The notes beneath the pieces are model-generated. The model saw only the letters and a list, made by a program, of their open reading frames with translations. It was not told the origin of the DNA and ran no database searches. A stretch of 37,543 nt of DNA from an uncultured Prevotellaceae bacterium (GTDB lineage Bacteria; Bacteroidota; Bacteroidia; Bacteroidales; Bacteroidaceae), in contig CAMWKZ010000026.1 in NCBI GenBank assembly GCA_947174945.1, forward strand, positions 1 through 37,543, written 5' to 3'. This document shows, in pieces, positions 1 to 9,920 of the stretch; position 1 is the first letter of the stretch, and the number at the start of each line of letters is the position of its first letter. A program made the position numbers and the translations under genes.

Positions 1-2
1 AT

Positions 3-1505
3 ATGGAATACATAAATGAGTACATAAGTTTAATTGTGGCATTTGTAGTGGTCATAATTATCATCATTTTACAAATTACAAGCTTTATCAAGACGAAGTA
101 TAAAATTTCAGAGCTTAGAAGCCTATTTGACGAAGTAGAAAATTTATTCTTGAAAGAAACATCTCTGACTTCAGGCGTGTTGAGGTCTAAAGGCTCGTTG
201 CAGAAATTCCTATCCAACATTCCCAATCGTCATATAAAACCTGAAGATGGGAAAGATGAAAGGATTGACTATACAGACCTTTCATTACTTGCAATATCAG
301 GAAACAGACAAATAGACGGTAGATTTGGGATAATTATAAACAGAACTAACGAATATCTATGCAAGAATACTGGAACAAGTGCCGATTTAGGTATACTCGA
401 AGATATTTGCGACAATCAAAAGAATGCATTGGAGGAGGAAATACATAATAGTCTTAATGTGCCTCTTTATTTGGGATTAGCTGGAACTTTCATAGGCATC
501 ATTACTGGTATATGGGGCATTGATTTCCAAAAAATGTTTGGAGTAAATGGAGACCTTACTGGGCTTCAACATTTGCTTTACGGTGTAGTTATTGCAATGA
601 GTGCCAGTTTTTTTGGATTAGGACTAACCGTATTCAATAGTGCTGTAACTTACAAAAAAGCAGTATCTACTGCCAATGATGGCAAAGAAGAATATATGGA
701 TTTCCTTCGTCGTGAGTTGATGCCTCTGTTATCAAATAGCATGGCCTCAAGTCTGAACTCATTGCGCGGAGTGCTTGGGCATTTTGTTGACAAGTTTGGA
801 CGCAATCTTGATGCCTATGCCGATTCTGCCGAATTGCTCAATGACAATCTGGAGAAACAACACTTAGTGCTGGAAGAAATTAACAAATTAAGCTTAACTC
901 GAACAGCAAACAAGATTGCTGAAACATTCTTACAGTTGAAAGATTCCTCTGACTCACTTTCTATATTTCATACTTACCAGCAGCAGCTCAATTCTACTAT
1001 TGCTAATGTATCGGAAATGGTCAATCAAATACAAACTTTGCTCAATAAGTTCGACGAGTTCTCAACAGGCTTGTCGCTCGTGGTAAGCAATCAAAACAAG
1101 ACGAGTGAATTGCAAAGAGAATTTCAGGAAGCCATAATAACACATTTTCCCACAGGTTCAGAAGCAAGGGAAGCATGGCGCAAGGAATTCGACATGTTTA
1201 TATCGGAAGGAAAGCAAGTATCTGAAAGTCTATCCATACAGCTTACAGCATCTACAGAGCATATTCAAAACTTTGTGACAAATAACAAAGATTTCTTTGA
1301 TACATTCGACAAGATGAAAGAAGTACTTGCTATGATGGTACAATATACGCAAGTGCAAGCCGATTGTTATAAGGACTTGAAGGGTGAAATTTTGAATCTG
1401 CGTAAGGATTACAAGGATGCACAACAAGAATCTATAGAATTACACAAGGCAACACTACGGGCTGTAGATACAATGACAAAAGCCATAAATGAAATACAGA
1501 AATAA
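3..1505 (+). CDS. ZorA-like MotA/TolQ/ExbB-type channel protein with long cytoplasmic tail
   Basis: This 500-aa protein is probably the stator-like membrane subunit of a proton-driven complex, as in Zorya anti-phage systems. A transmembrane helix lies at residues 8-27, followed by a cytoplasmic stretch. A pair of helices at about 153-172 and 190-211 carries the MotA/TolQ pattern (LGLAGTFIGIITGIW, then GVVIAMSASFFGLGLTVF), with T162 and S200/S202 placed where family members line the ion path. Residues 220-500 form a hydrophilic, largely helical tail, as in ZorA rather than in TolQ or ExbB. The next gene begins 2 bases after the stop and encodes a ZorB-like partner, which supports an operon. 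The gene starts at the third base of the window, so its promoter and any upstream operon members are not visible. The region is AT-rich compared with genes beyond 3.3 kb, suggesting acquisition. Channel family is fairly sure; assignment to Zorya proper is not. Confidence 0.72.
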   Translation: MEYINEYISLIVAFVVVIIIIILQITSFIKTKYKISELRSLFDEVENLFLKETSLTSGVLRSKGSLQKFLSNIPNRHIKPEDGKDERIDYTDLSLLAISGNRQIDGRFGIIINRTNEYLCKNTGTSADLGILEDICDNQKNALEEEIHNSLNVPLYLGLAGTFIGIITGIWGIDFQKMFGVNGDLTGLQHLLYGVVIAMSASFFGLGLTVFNSAVTYKKAVSTANDGKEEYMDFLRRELMPLLSNSMASSLNSLRGVLGHFVDKFGRNLDAYADSAELLNDNLEKQHLVLEEINKLSLTRTANKIAETFLQLKDSSDSLSIFHTYQQQLNSTIANVSEMVNQIQTLLNKFDEFSTGLSLVVSNQNKTSELQREFQEAIITHFPTGSEAREAWRKEFDMFISEGKQVSESLSIQLTASTEHIQNFVTNNKDFFDTFDKMKEVLAMMVQYTQVQADCYKDLKGEILNLRKDYKDAQQESIELHKATLRAVDTMTKAINEIQK

Positions 1506-1507
1506 GT

Positions 1508-2170
1508 ATGGCAAAAGAGAAATATAAAGATTCGTTTTGGCTAAGCTATTCCGATTTGATGACGAGTTTGTTCTTCATCATGTTGGTATTGTTTGTGGTC
1601 TGCATTAGTAAAATGAAATACGACAATTCTACTTTAAATGCTGAAAAGGAACAATTAGAACGCATTTTACAACTTGATGCCCAGTTCAAAGAATTAAGTA
1701 AGTTGTCAGCCTTACAATATATTGAGGAGAAGAAAATGTTTGTTGCGAAAGATTTCATTGGAATAGAAATCTTTTATTCTGAAAGTGACATGATAAAGCA
1801 GGAATACATCGCAATCGTAGATTCCGTTGGCCAATCTTTACAAAACGTAGTGAAGAGACTTCATGAGCAAAATCCTAATCTAAATTTCCAATTCGTCATA
1901 GAAGGGAATGCAGCTATTCCCTGGCAACTACTTCAAAACCATTCCTACAATGCGAACAATATAAGGATGTACGAACTAAGTTACCATCGAGCTTTAGCAC
2001 TCTATCGCAGATGGCTTTCTAAAGGTATTAACCTTCGTCACTATAACACAGAAGTCATCATTGCTGGTAGTGGGTTCAATGGAATCAACAGAGATAACAA
2101 AATTGAAGAAAACAACAAACGTTTCATCATTCAGATTATCCCCAAAATTTCAAGACCAAAACAATATTAA
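1508..2170 (+). CDS. ZorB/MotB-like protein with degenerate OmpA-type C-terminal domain
   Basis: This 220-aa protein is the likely partner of the preceding channel subunit. Its N-terminus has the MotB/ZorB signature: a short cytoplasmic start, then one transmembrane helix (about 11-32) carrying a single acidic residue, D16, in WLSYSDLMTSLFFIML. In this family that Asp carries the proton. A helical linker covers about 38-80. Residues 125-212 resemble an OmpA peptidoglycan-binding fold: FVIEGN replaces the usual I-x-G-H, then ELSYHRALALYRRWL matches the LS-x-x-RA helix, and ENNKRFIIQI matches the NRR-VEI strand. The first loop is atypical, so peptidoglycan binding may be altered. The stop lies 3 bases from the convergent AbiEii-like stop with no terminator between them, so no ZorC/D-type gene follows on this strand. 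Confidence 0.72.
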   Translation: MAKEKYKDSFWLSYSDLMTSLFFIMLVLFVVCISKMKYDNSTLNAEKEQLERILQLDAQFKELSKLSALQYIEEKKMFVAKDFIGIEIFYSESDMIKQEYIAIVDSVGQSLQNVVKRLHEQNPNLNFQFVIEGNAAIPWQLLQNHSYNANNIRMYELSYHRALALYRRWLSKGINLRHYNTEVIIAGSGFNGINRDNKIEENNKRFIIQIIPKISRPKQY

Positions 2171-2173
2171 ATG

Positions 2174-2836
2174 TCACACTCTATTTTCTAATAGTCGTGC
2201 CCTAATGTATTCTTGAATTTCAAGGGGTGATACATCATAAACGGGAAGCAACTCTTGGAAATCTTTTTCCTTTATAAAACGCATACCGTCCGTCAACATA
2301 GCCAAAAGACCACGAGAACGAAGTTTATGGTCAGAATGCTCTAATGCAGCAGCTATCATTTTATGGATGTCACCGTTTTCTTTCAGTATAGAATAAATAT
2401 CATAATAGTCTCTGAACTTTGAGCGTCGGAGCATGGTCTCCATTTTCATCGCACCTATAGACTCCATATCAGCAAGATACAGATTATTAAGACAAGACAA
2501 CCTACGCATGGTTGGAATAGCTTTGCGAGGAGCAGAATAAAAGGACAATTTAACACCCTCAAAATTAAAAGTGACAAAACTAAAACTGCCTACCTCATAA
2601 TCTCTAATCTCACCTACACTTTCCAACTCTCTCTTTATGGCAGGCCAGTTGACATCTGGCTTCTCGTTTTTCTTCGTTAGCCATTTCATAAAATCCAAAT
2701 CCTCACTTTGCCGCTTTTCTATCTGTAGTGACAAAGCAGTCCCTCCCACAAGTGTATAAGGCTTAATACATTCAAGGCGAGATATTGTTTCAAATATCTT
2801 TCCTGTATGCGGAGCCAAAGATTTCGCATATTCCAT
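2174..2836 (-). CDS. AbiEii/AbiGii-type nucleotidyltransferase (toxin-like)
   Basis: This is a 220-aa protein when started at the ATG at 2836. That start lies 2 bases after the stop of the upstream partner gene; a longer in-frame reading to 2923 would overlap the partner and adds unrelated residues. The nucleotidyltransferase core is clear: GGTALSLQ at 31-38, then RQSEDLDF with D46 and D48 as metal ligands, the arrangement seen in AbiEii toxins. A later RRSKFRDYYDIYSIL block (about 136-150) matches the conserved RD-YYD-l motif. AbiEii proteins transfer nucleotides to targets and can block growth in type IV-like toxin-antitoxin or phage-abortive systems. Substrate is not readable here. The gene is convergent with the ZorB-like gene and shares its AT-rich composition. 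Confidence 0.82.
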   Translation of the reverse strand: MEYAKSLAPHTGKIFETISRLECIKPYTLVGGTALSLQIEKRQSEDLDFMKWLTKKNEKPDVNWPAIKRELESVGEIRDYEVGSFSFVTFNFEGVKLSFYSAPRKAIPTMRRLSCLNNLYLADMESIGAMKMETMLRRSKFRDYYDIYSILKENGDIHKMIAAALEHSDHKLRSRGLLAMLTDGMRFIKEKDFQELLPVYDVSPLEIQEYIRARLLENRV

Positions 2837-2838
2837 AA

Positions 2839-3171
2839 TCACGCAGACATTAACCGATTCAGATGGCGAGTTTCTATACTCTTCACGTATGCTTCTGGAC
2901 GTTTTGCACCAAAATAATACCAAGCATAAAGAATATTGAAAGGGCGAAACATTTCACCTTGTGGAGCCACACGGTCTAACCAGACACGCTTCACCTTTTT
3001 ATAGCCAAACAGCGGGAATAACTTATCTATATCATCAATATCAAGGTAAAGCAAAACATATTCTATCAAGGACTCGTCGGAAATAGATTTCATTTTCGAC
3101 ACATCGTAAGACCAAAAGCAATTCTCTGCTTTGAGTTTACGAAAGAGTTGCTGTCTAACATCTTCTTTCAT
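2839..3171 (-). CDS. DUF6922-like small protein, putative antitoxin partner of AbiEii
   Basis: This 110-aa protein lies directly upstream of the AbiEii-like gene, with a 2-base gap, so the two are surely co-transcribed. It resembles the short Bacteroidales proteins (DUF6922) that commonly precede AbiEii-type nucleotidyltransferases; the stretch YVLLYLDIDDIDKLFPLFGY followed by KKVKRVW is typical. The C-terminal part (WYYFGAKRPEAYVKS) is also usual for that family. It lacks the larger winged-helix plus C-terminal architecture of classical AbiEi, so the antitoxin role is inferred from gene order only. A good Bacteroidetes promoter lies just upstream, with the predicted transcript start only a few bases before the ATG. 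Confidence 0.7.
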   Translation of the reverse strand: MKEDVRQQLFRKLKAENCFWSYDVSKMKSISDESLIEYVLLYLDIDDIDKLFPLFGYKKVKRVWLDRVAPQGEMFRPFNILYAWYYFGAKRPEAYVKSIETRHLNRLMSA

Positions 3172-3181
3172 CTTTCAGGTA

Positions 3182-3211
3182 CAAAGATAAGGAATATTTC
3201 TGAAACAGCAA
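3182..3211 (-). promoter_or_regulatory. Promoter of DUF6922-AbiEii operon
   Basis: Read on the minus strand, TTG at 3211-3209 is followed after 19 bases by TATCTTTG (3189-3182), the Bacteroidetes -33/-7 arrangement. The predicted start is about 6 bases before the ATG at 3171, so the leader would be very short. Confidence 0.7.
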
Positions 3212-3309
3212 TGAACTGAGATTAAAAATTTGCATTCCTCTCACTTTTATTGTGCTCCATGATTGAAAAATAATCCGTCAAAAGGTGGGAGGTTCTCAGA
3301 TTTTATTTG

Positions 3310-3317
3310 TACCTTTG
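3310..3317 (+). promoter_or_regulatory. -7 box upstream of the SDR gene
   Basis: TACCTTTG matches the Bacteroidetes -7 consensus TAnnTTTG and lies about 40 bases before the ATG at 3359. No good -33 TTTG is seen at the expected distance. Confidence 0.5.
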
Positions 3318-3358
3318 GCGATGATAAAGGAATATAAATCAAGATAGCGGAATGAAAG

Positions 3359-4135
3359 ATGAATAATGATTCTTTGTTTGATTTGACTGGAAAGGTGGCT
3401 GTTGTAACAGGAGGTGGCGACGGTATCGGTAAGGCCTCATGTGAAATTCTTGCAGCTGCGGGTGCTGCGGTTGTGGTAAGCGACATTTCGCTTGAAAAAG
3501 CGCAGAGCGTGGCTGATAGCATTGTAGCAGCTGGTGGCAAGAGCGCTGCCGTGGTGTGCAACGTGCTTGATAGCGATGACTTAGCGCATCTGATTGACTT
3601 CGCCGTAGAGACTTTTGGGACTGTTAATATCCTTGTAAACAATGCCGGAATGGGCGGTGGCGGACGTGAGAATCCTTTCAAGATTGACCGTGAATACGTG
3701 GAGCGGATTTATGCCATCAATGTGTTTGCTCCTTGGCAACTGTGCAAACTTGCTGCTCCCCACATGCAGCAATCAGGTTATGGCAGTATTATTAACATAA
3801 CCTCGATGAGTAGTATTAACAACAGTCCGAGTATGGCTATCTATGGTTCATCAAAGGCAGCACTTAACCATCTGGCTTCCAATCTCGCATTCGATTACGG
3901 CCCTATGGGCATACGCATTAACAACGTGGGACCGGGAGCAACACGTACCCACGCACTTTCTACGGTTCTTACTCCAGAGATTGAAGAAAAGATGCTGGCT
4001 CACACCCCTATTCACCGACTTGGCGAGGTTTCAGACATTGCCGGTGCGGTGCTTTACTTCGCTGCTCCCATATCTGCATGGGTCAGCGGACAGACCCTGA
4101 TGGTAAACGGAGGTGGCGTACAGACACTTGACTAA
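3359..4135 (+). CDS. SDR oxidoreductase, 7-alpha-hydroxysteroid dehydrogenase-like
   Basis: This 258-aa short-chain dehydrogenase has TGGGDGIG at 17-24 (nucleotide-binding glycine motif), D42 after the second strand (an NAD preference marker), NNAG at 94-97, N121, and the catalytic S149, Y162 and K166. The C-terminal stretch (HTPIHRLGEVSDIAG, WVSGQTLMVNGGGVQ) closely follows Escherichia coli HdhA, the NAD-dependent 7-alpha-hydroxysteroid dehydrogenase of 255 aa, and the catalytic spacing is identical with a 3-residue offset. Bile-acid activity is plausible for a gut organism, but SDR specificity often shifts, and 3-oxoacyl-ACP reductase-like or other alcohol dehydrogenase roles remain possible. 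The gene stands alone, with its own -7 box and a terminator after it. Confidence 0.85.
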   Translation: MNNDSLFDLTGKVAVVTGGGDGIGKASCEILAAAGAAVVVSDISLEKAQSVADSIVAAGGKSAAVVCNVLDSDDLAHLIDFAVETFGTVNILVNNAGMGGGGRENPFKIDREYVERIYAINVFAPWQLCKLAAPHMQQSGYGSIINITSMSSINNSPSMAIYGSSKAALNHLASNLAFDYGPMGIRINNVGPGATRTHALSTVLTPEIEEKMLAHTPIHRLGEVSDIAGAVLYFAAPISAWVSGQTLMVNGGGVQTLD

Positions 4136-4142
4136 ATAAAAA

Positions 4143-4181
4143 CCACTGCAAGAATATTATTCAGTGATATTCTTGCAGCGG
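4143..4181. terminator. Terminator hairpin between convergent genes
   Basis: A perfect 12-bp stem, CTGCAAGAATAT (4146-4157) and its complement (4167-4178), has a 9-base loop and two further flanking pairs. On the minus strand it is followed by TTTTTATTT, a good intrinsic terminator for the META-domain gene. On the plus strand only a weak T-rich tail follows, yet it probably also ends the SDR transcript. Confidence 0.8.
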
Positions 4182-4190
4182 TCAAAGGGT

Positions 4191-4664
4191 TTATTTCTTC
4201 TCGGTAGCCTTGCGGAGTACAATATATTCCGAAGAGACACTGCTGTTAAGTCTGGCTATAGAGTCATTCTCAACATCGACCGTTACGATATTGGGAAGGA
4301 TTCTGCGCAGAGCGTCTTCCGTTGCCATGTTTTCACACGCCATTCTGGTCATCATTCCGTTACCCAGCTGTATCGAATCTCCCTTTATGGTATAGAAACC
4401 TGATATTGAATTACAGTTGGTTCTAACCGAATAGGTGCTGTCATCGAAAAGAATATATTGGCGGGAGCCCGGCACCTCTTCTGACGGACGCACATATTCC
4501 GAGTCGCTAAACACTATATTCTCCAGATACCACTGGCCACGAATGTCGGCAGCTACACGGGGCTGTGCCTCATTGGCAGAAACAGCACCGTTGTTTTGTC
4601 TGCTACTGGAACAGGCAGTGGCGAGCAGTGCCACCGCAATTACTTGAATAATATTAGTCTTCAT
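4191..4664 (-). CDS. META-domain lipoprotein (HslJ-like)
   Basis: This is a 157-aa secreted lipoprotein. The signal peptide ends in a lipobox LATAC with C18 as the lipidated residue, followed by a Ser/Asn-rich linker. A META domain spans about 42-152: IRGQWYLENI opens it, and NCNSISGFYTIKGDSI plus MMTRMAC is the diagnostic core (the family usually reads GCN-xxSG-Y and TxMAC). META/HslJ proteins are envelope proteins tied to stress or antibiotic tolerance in some bacteria; the molecular role is unknown. It has its own promoter and a shared terminator, so it is monocistronic. Confidence 0.85.
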   Translation of the reverse strand: MKTNIIQVIAVALLATACSSSRQNNGAVSANEAQPRVAADIRGQWYLENIVFSDSEYVRPSEEVPGSRQYILFDDSTYSVRTNCNSISGFYTIKGDSIQLGNGMMTRMACENMATEDALRRILPNIVTVDVENDSIARLNSSVSSEYIVLRKATEKK

Positions 4665-4686
4665 CTTATATATGATTAAGTTTGTG

Positions 4687-4718
4687 CAAAGTTAGCGATA
4701 AATTTCTATTTAACCAAA
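4687..4718 (-). promoter_or_regulatory. Promoter of META-domain lipoprotein gene
   Basis: On the minus strand TTTG (4718-4715) is followed after 20 bases by TAACTTTG (4694-4687). The box ends 22 bases before the start codon. Confidence 0.75.
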
Positions 4719-4749
4719 TAACAAGGTGAAAAGTACGCTCAAACGGAAC

Positions 4750-4788
4750 GTAAAGTGCCACTTTACGCTTTGAAAAGTGGCACTTTAC
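4750..4788. repeat. Inverted repeat, 15-bp arms, in intergenic region
   Basis: GTAAAGTGCCACTTT (4750-4764) pairs with AAAGTGGCACTTTAC (4774-4788) around a 9-base loop. Each arm with its flanking bases is itself almost a palindrome, so cruciform, hairpin or dimeric protein binding are all possible. No T-run follows, so it does not look like a terminator. It sits between the divergent META and LolA-like promoters. Confidence 0.8.
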
Positions 4789-4803
4789 AAATAGTATCAT
4801 AAC

Positions 4804-4836
4804 TTTGTGCGTTTTACTCGCTTATTCGTACCTCTG
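4804..4836 (+). promoter_or_regulatory. Decayed duplicate promoter upstream of LolA-like gene
   Basis: TTTG (4804-4807), 21 bases, then TACCTCTG (4829-4836), with one mismatch to the -7 consensus. The 22 bases at 4812-4833 are identical to 4888-4909 in the intact promoter 76 bases downstream. Confidence 0.6.
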
Positions 4837-4880
4837 ACCTTTGGTCGAAAGTACTGCCGCTCGAAAAAGCTCAAAATACT

Positions 4881-4912
4881 TTTGGCATTTTACTCGCTTA
4901 TTCGTACCTTTG
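4881..4912 (+). promoter_or_regulatory. Promoter of LolA-like gene
   Basis: TTTG (4881-4884), 20 bases, then TACCTTTG (4905-4912), a full match to the Bacteroidetes pattern. The ATG at 4922 lies 9 bases after the box, giving a very short leader. Confidence 0.85.
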
Positions 4913-4921
4913 CACCCCGTT

Positions 4922-5542
4922 ATGAAAAAGATTTTGTTTTTAGTAGCCCTGATGGGGGCTGTACTTGGCATTCAGGCTCAGGAGCGCGAGACTCCTAATG
5001 CGCAGCAGGCACGGAGAATATTCATGGACGTATATAATAAGGTATATGGACAGGAGGGTGCCACACTGCATTACAAGGTGAACATCATCGGCATTTACAA
5101 GACGGAAGGCACGATATGGCTCAAGCAGAAGAAGAGCAAGTTTATTGACGAGCGATATATTGCATGGAACGATAACGTAACGTTCTATAGGCTGGAGCGC
5201 AAGAAGAACTTAGTAACGATTTACGATGCCCACTCGGACGAGCGCGACAAGTATGCCACAAAGTTTAAGTTCTCACCTGAAAACTATACATACAGCATCA
5301 AGGACGAGAAGGCAAAAGGACTGGCTATCACGCTGAAAGCGAAGAAAGGTGTCAAGGGCATTAAGGAAGCGCGCGTAATGCTGGACCGTCGGACGCACCA
5401 CCCTACCAGCATCCGCATCAAAGTGGGTATCTTCCACACAACGATTCAGATTAGTAATTTCCGTGCGGGAGGCATCAGCGATGAGCTGTTCCGCTTTCCA
5501 CGAGAGCAATATAAGTCGTGCGAATATGATGATAAAAGATAA
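4922..5542 (+). CDS. LolA-like outer-membrane lipoprotein carrier-fold protein
   Basis: This 206-aa periplasmic protein has a signal peptide (MKKILFLVALMGAVLGIQA). The rest resembles the Bacteroidales LolA-like family (PF16584 type): a helix with FMDVYNKVYGQEG, then a run of beta strands (LHYKVNIIGIYKTEGTIWLK, NVTFYRLERKKN) forming the half-barrel that in LolA holds the lipid. The start at 4922 is chosen because it begins the signal peptide and follows the promoter; an upstream in-frame start at 4841 would put the promoter inside the gene. It may shuttle lipoproteins or another lipid, but several such paralogues exist in Bacteroidales, so the cargo is open. Confidence 0.78.
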   Translation: MKKILFLVALMGAVLGIQAQERETPNAQQARRIFMDVYNKVYGQEGATLHYKVNIIGIYKTEGTIWLKQKKSKFIDERYIAWNDNVTFYRLERKKNLVTIYDAHSDERDKYATKFKFSPENYTYSIKDEKAKGLAITLKAKKGVKGIKEARVMLDRRTHHPTSIRIKVGIFHTTIQISNFRAGGISDELFRFPREQYKSCEYDDKR

Positions 5543-5583
5543 AAAGAAATGGGACTCGAGCAATTCGAGTCCCATTTCTTTTT
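5541..5583. terminator. Bidirectional intrinsic terminator
   Basis: A perfect 19-bp stem (5541-5559 with 5565-5583) has a 5-base loop. A-run and T-run edges on either side make it work in both directions, for the LolA-like gene and for ppdK. Confidence 0.93.
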
Positions 5584-5599
5584 GTTATACTTAATTGGA

Positions 5600-8320
<2,721 letters not shown>

Positions 8321-8375
8321 AAATTTAGTGTACTATTAATGTTAACATTTGAAATTGCCTTTCAATTCAGTTTGG

Positions 8376-8407
8376 CAAAGATACGCAATCTTTTTTATCT
8401 GTGCAAA
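8376..8407 (-). promoter_or_regulatory. ppdK promoter
   Basis: On the minus strand TTTG (8407-8404), 20 bases, then TATCTTTG (8383-8376): a full consensus match. The leader is about 50 bases. Confidence 0.85.
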
Positions 8408-8456
8408 TATTTTGCGTTTTTTTGCAGTGTAGACCTTACTATTCAAAAATAATGTG

Positions 8457-8464
8457 TACCTTTG
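8457..8464 (+). promoter_or_regulatory. -7 box of RumA-family gene
   Basis: TACCTTTG lies 21 bases before the ATG at 8486. A TTTG at 8421-8424 is too far away for a normal -33 element. It forms a divergent promoter region with ppdK. Confidence 0.6.
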
Positions 8465-8485
8465 CGCCTGATTACAAGCATATTT

Positions 8486-9907
8486 ATGGCAAGAAAGAAG
8501 AAACCATTACCTATATTGGAACACGTCACCATTACCGACTTCGCTGCCGAGGGAAAGTCGCTGGCCAGGGTCAACGACATGGTGGTATTCGTTCCGTGGG
8601 CAGTGCCGGGCGACGTGGTCGACCTGCAGGTACGCCGCAAGAAACATTCGTTCATGGAGGCCGAGGTTGTGCGCTACCATGAATATAGTAAGGTACGCAC
8701 GCAGCCCTTCTGCCAGCACTTTGGTGTGTGCGGTGGATGCAAGTGGCAGCAACTGCCTTACGACGCACAGCTGAAGATGAAGCAACAGCAGGTGGAAGAC
8801 CAGCTGACGCGCATCGGCAAGGTGCAGTTGCCTGAGTTCCGCCCCATTTTAGGCTCGGTAAAGATACAGGAGTACCGCAACAAGCTGGATTTCGGATGCG
8901 CTAACAAGCGGTGGCTGACCAGTGAGGAGATTGCCGACGACACGATACAAAAGAACACGCCTGCCATTGGATTCCACATCACAGGGGCTTTTGACAAGAT
9001 TCTGCCCATTGAGAAATGCTGGCTCATGGACGACTTGCACAACCAGCTGCGCAATGCCGTGCGTGACTATGCCGTGGAACACCAGTTGTCATTCTTCGAC
9101 CTGCGCCAGCAGGTAGGGCTATTGCGCGACATGATTATCCGCAACTCTAATTCGGGCGAGTGGATGGTCATCATGCAGTTCCACTTTGACGAGACGGGAG
9201 GAGAGCAGGAGGCAATGGGGCTGCTGCAATTCCTTGGCGACAAGTTTCCGCAGATTAGCTCCCTGCTCTACGTGGATAACCAGAAGTGCAACGACACGAT
9301 TGGCGACCAAGACATTAAGGTGTTCAAGGGGAAAGACCACATTATTGAGACGATGGAGGACTTGCAGTTCAAGGTGGGGCCCAAGTCGTTCTATCAGACG
9401 AACACGGAACAGGCTTACCACCTGTACAGCGTTGCACGCGAGTTTGCCCAGTTGACGGGTGACGAGATGGTGTACGACCTCTATACGGGTACGGGCACCA
9501 TTGCCAACTTTGTGGCTCGGAAGGCCCGACAGGTCGTAGGTATCGAGTACGTGCCCGAGGCTATTGAGGACGCCAAGGTGAACTCGCAGCTGAACGGCAT
9601 TGAGAACACGCTGTTCTATGCTGGCGACATGAAGGACATCCTGACGGATGAGTTTATCAGTCGGCACGGGCGGCCTGACGTTATCATCACCGACCCGCCA
9701 CGCGCCGGAATGCACCCCGACGTCGTCCGCACCATCCTGAATGCTGCTCCGCAGCGCATCGTCTACGTGTCGTGCAACCCTGCCACGCAGGCGCGCGACC
9801 TACAGGCACTGGACGGCGACTACCGTGTGGCCGAGGTGCAGCCCGTGGATATGTTCCCACACACGCCACACGTAGAGAACGTGGTGCAACTGATTAGAAG
9901 AGATTAA
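8486..9907 (+). CDS. rlmD: 23S rRNA (uracil-5-)-methyltransferase, RumA/RlmD family
   Basis: This 473-aa SAM-dependent RNA methyltransferase has an N-terminal TRAM domain (about 8-65), then the iron-sulfur cysteines C76-x5-C82-x2-C85 and C178. The SAM site is VYDLYTGTGTIANFVA (329-344), followed by DPPRAGMHPDV (403-413) and catalytic C430 in YVSCNP, with E464 as general base. The start is the ATG at 8486; an in-frame TTG at 8462 overlaps the -7 box and is rejected. It could modify U1939, U747 or both; the exact target cannot be told by eye. The porin gene follows after 13 bases, so the two may share a transcript. Confidence 0.9.
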   Translation: MARKKKPLPILEHVTITDFAAEGKSLARVNDMVVFVPWAVPGDVVDLQVRRKKHSFMEAEVVRYHEYSKVRTQPFCQHFGVCGGCKWQQLPYDAQLKMKQQQVEDQLTRIGKVQLPEFRPILGSVKIQEYRNKLDFGCANKRWLTSEEIADDTIQKNTPAIGFHITGAFDKILPIEKCWLMDDLHNQLRNAVRDYAVEHQLSFFDLRQQVGLLRDMIIRNSNSGEWMVIMQFHFDETGGEQEAMGLLQFLGDKFPQISSLLYVDNQKCNDTIGDQDIKVFKGKDHIIETMEDLQFKVGPKSFYQTNTEQAYHLYSVAREFAQLTGDEMVYDLYTGTGTIANFVARKARQVVGIEYVPEAIEDAKVNSQLNGIENTLFYAGDMKDILTDEFISRHGRPDVIITDPPRAGMHPDVVRTILNAAPQRIVYVSCNPATQARDLQALDGDYRVAEVQPVDMFPHTPHVENVVQLIRRD

Positions 9908-9920
9908 CTAATAAAACATA

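Noticed and set aside
8462..8485. Upstream TTG start for the RumA-family gene
   Set aside because: It overlaps the -7 box; the ATG at 8486 starts the usual TRAM domain.
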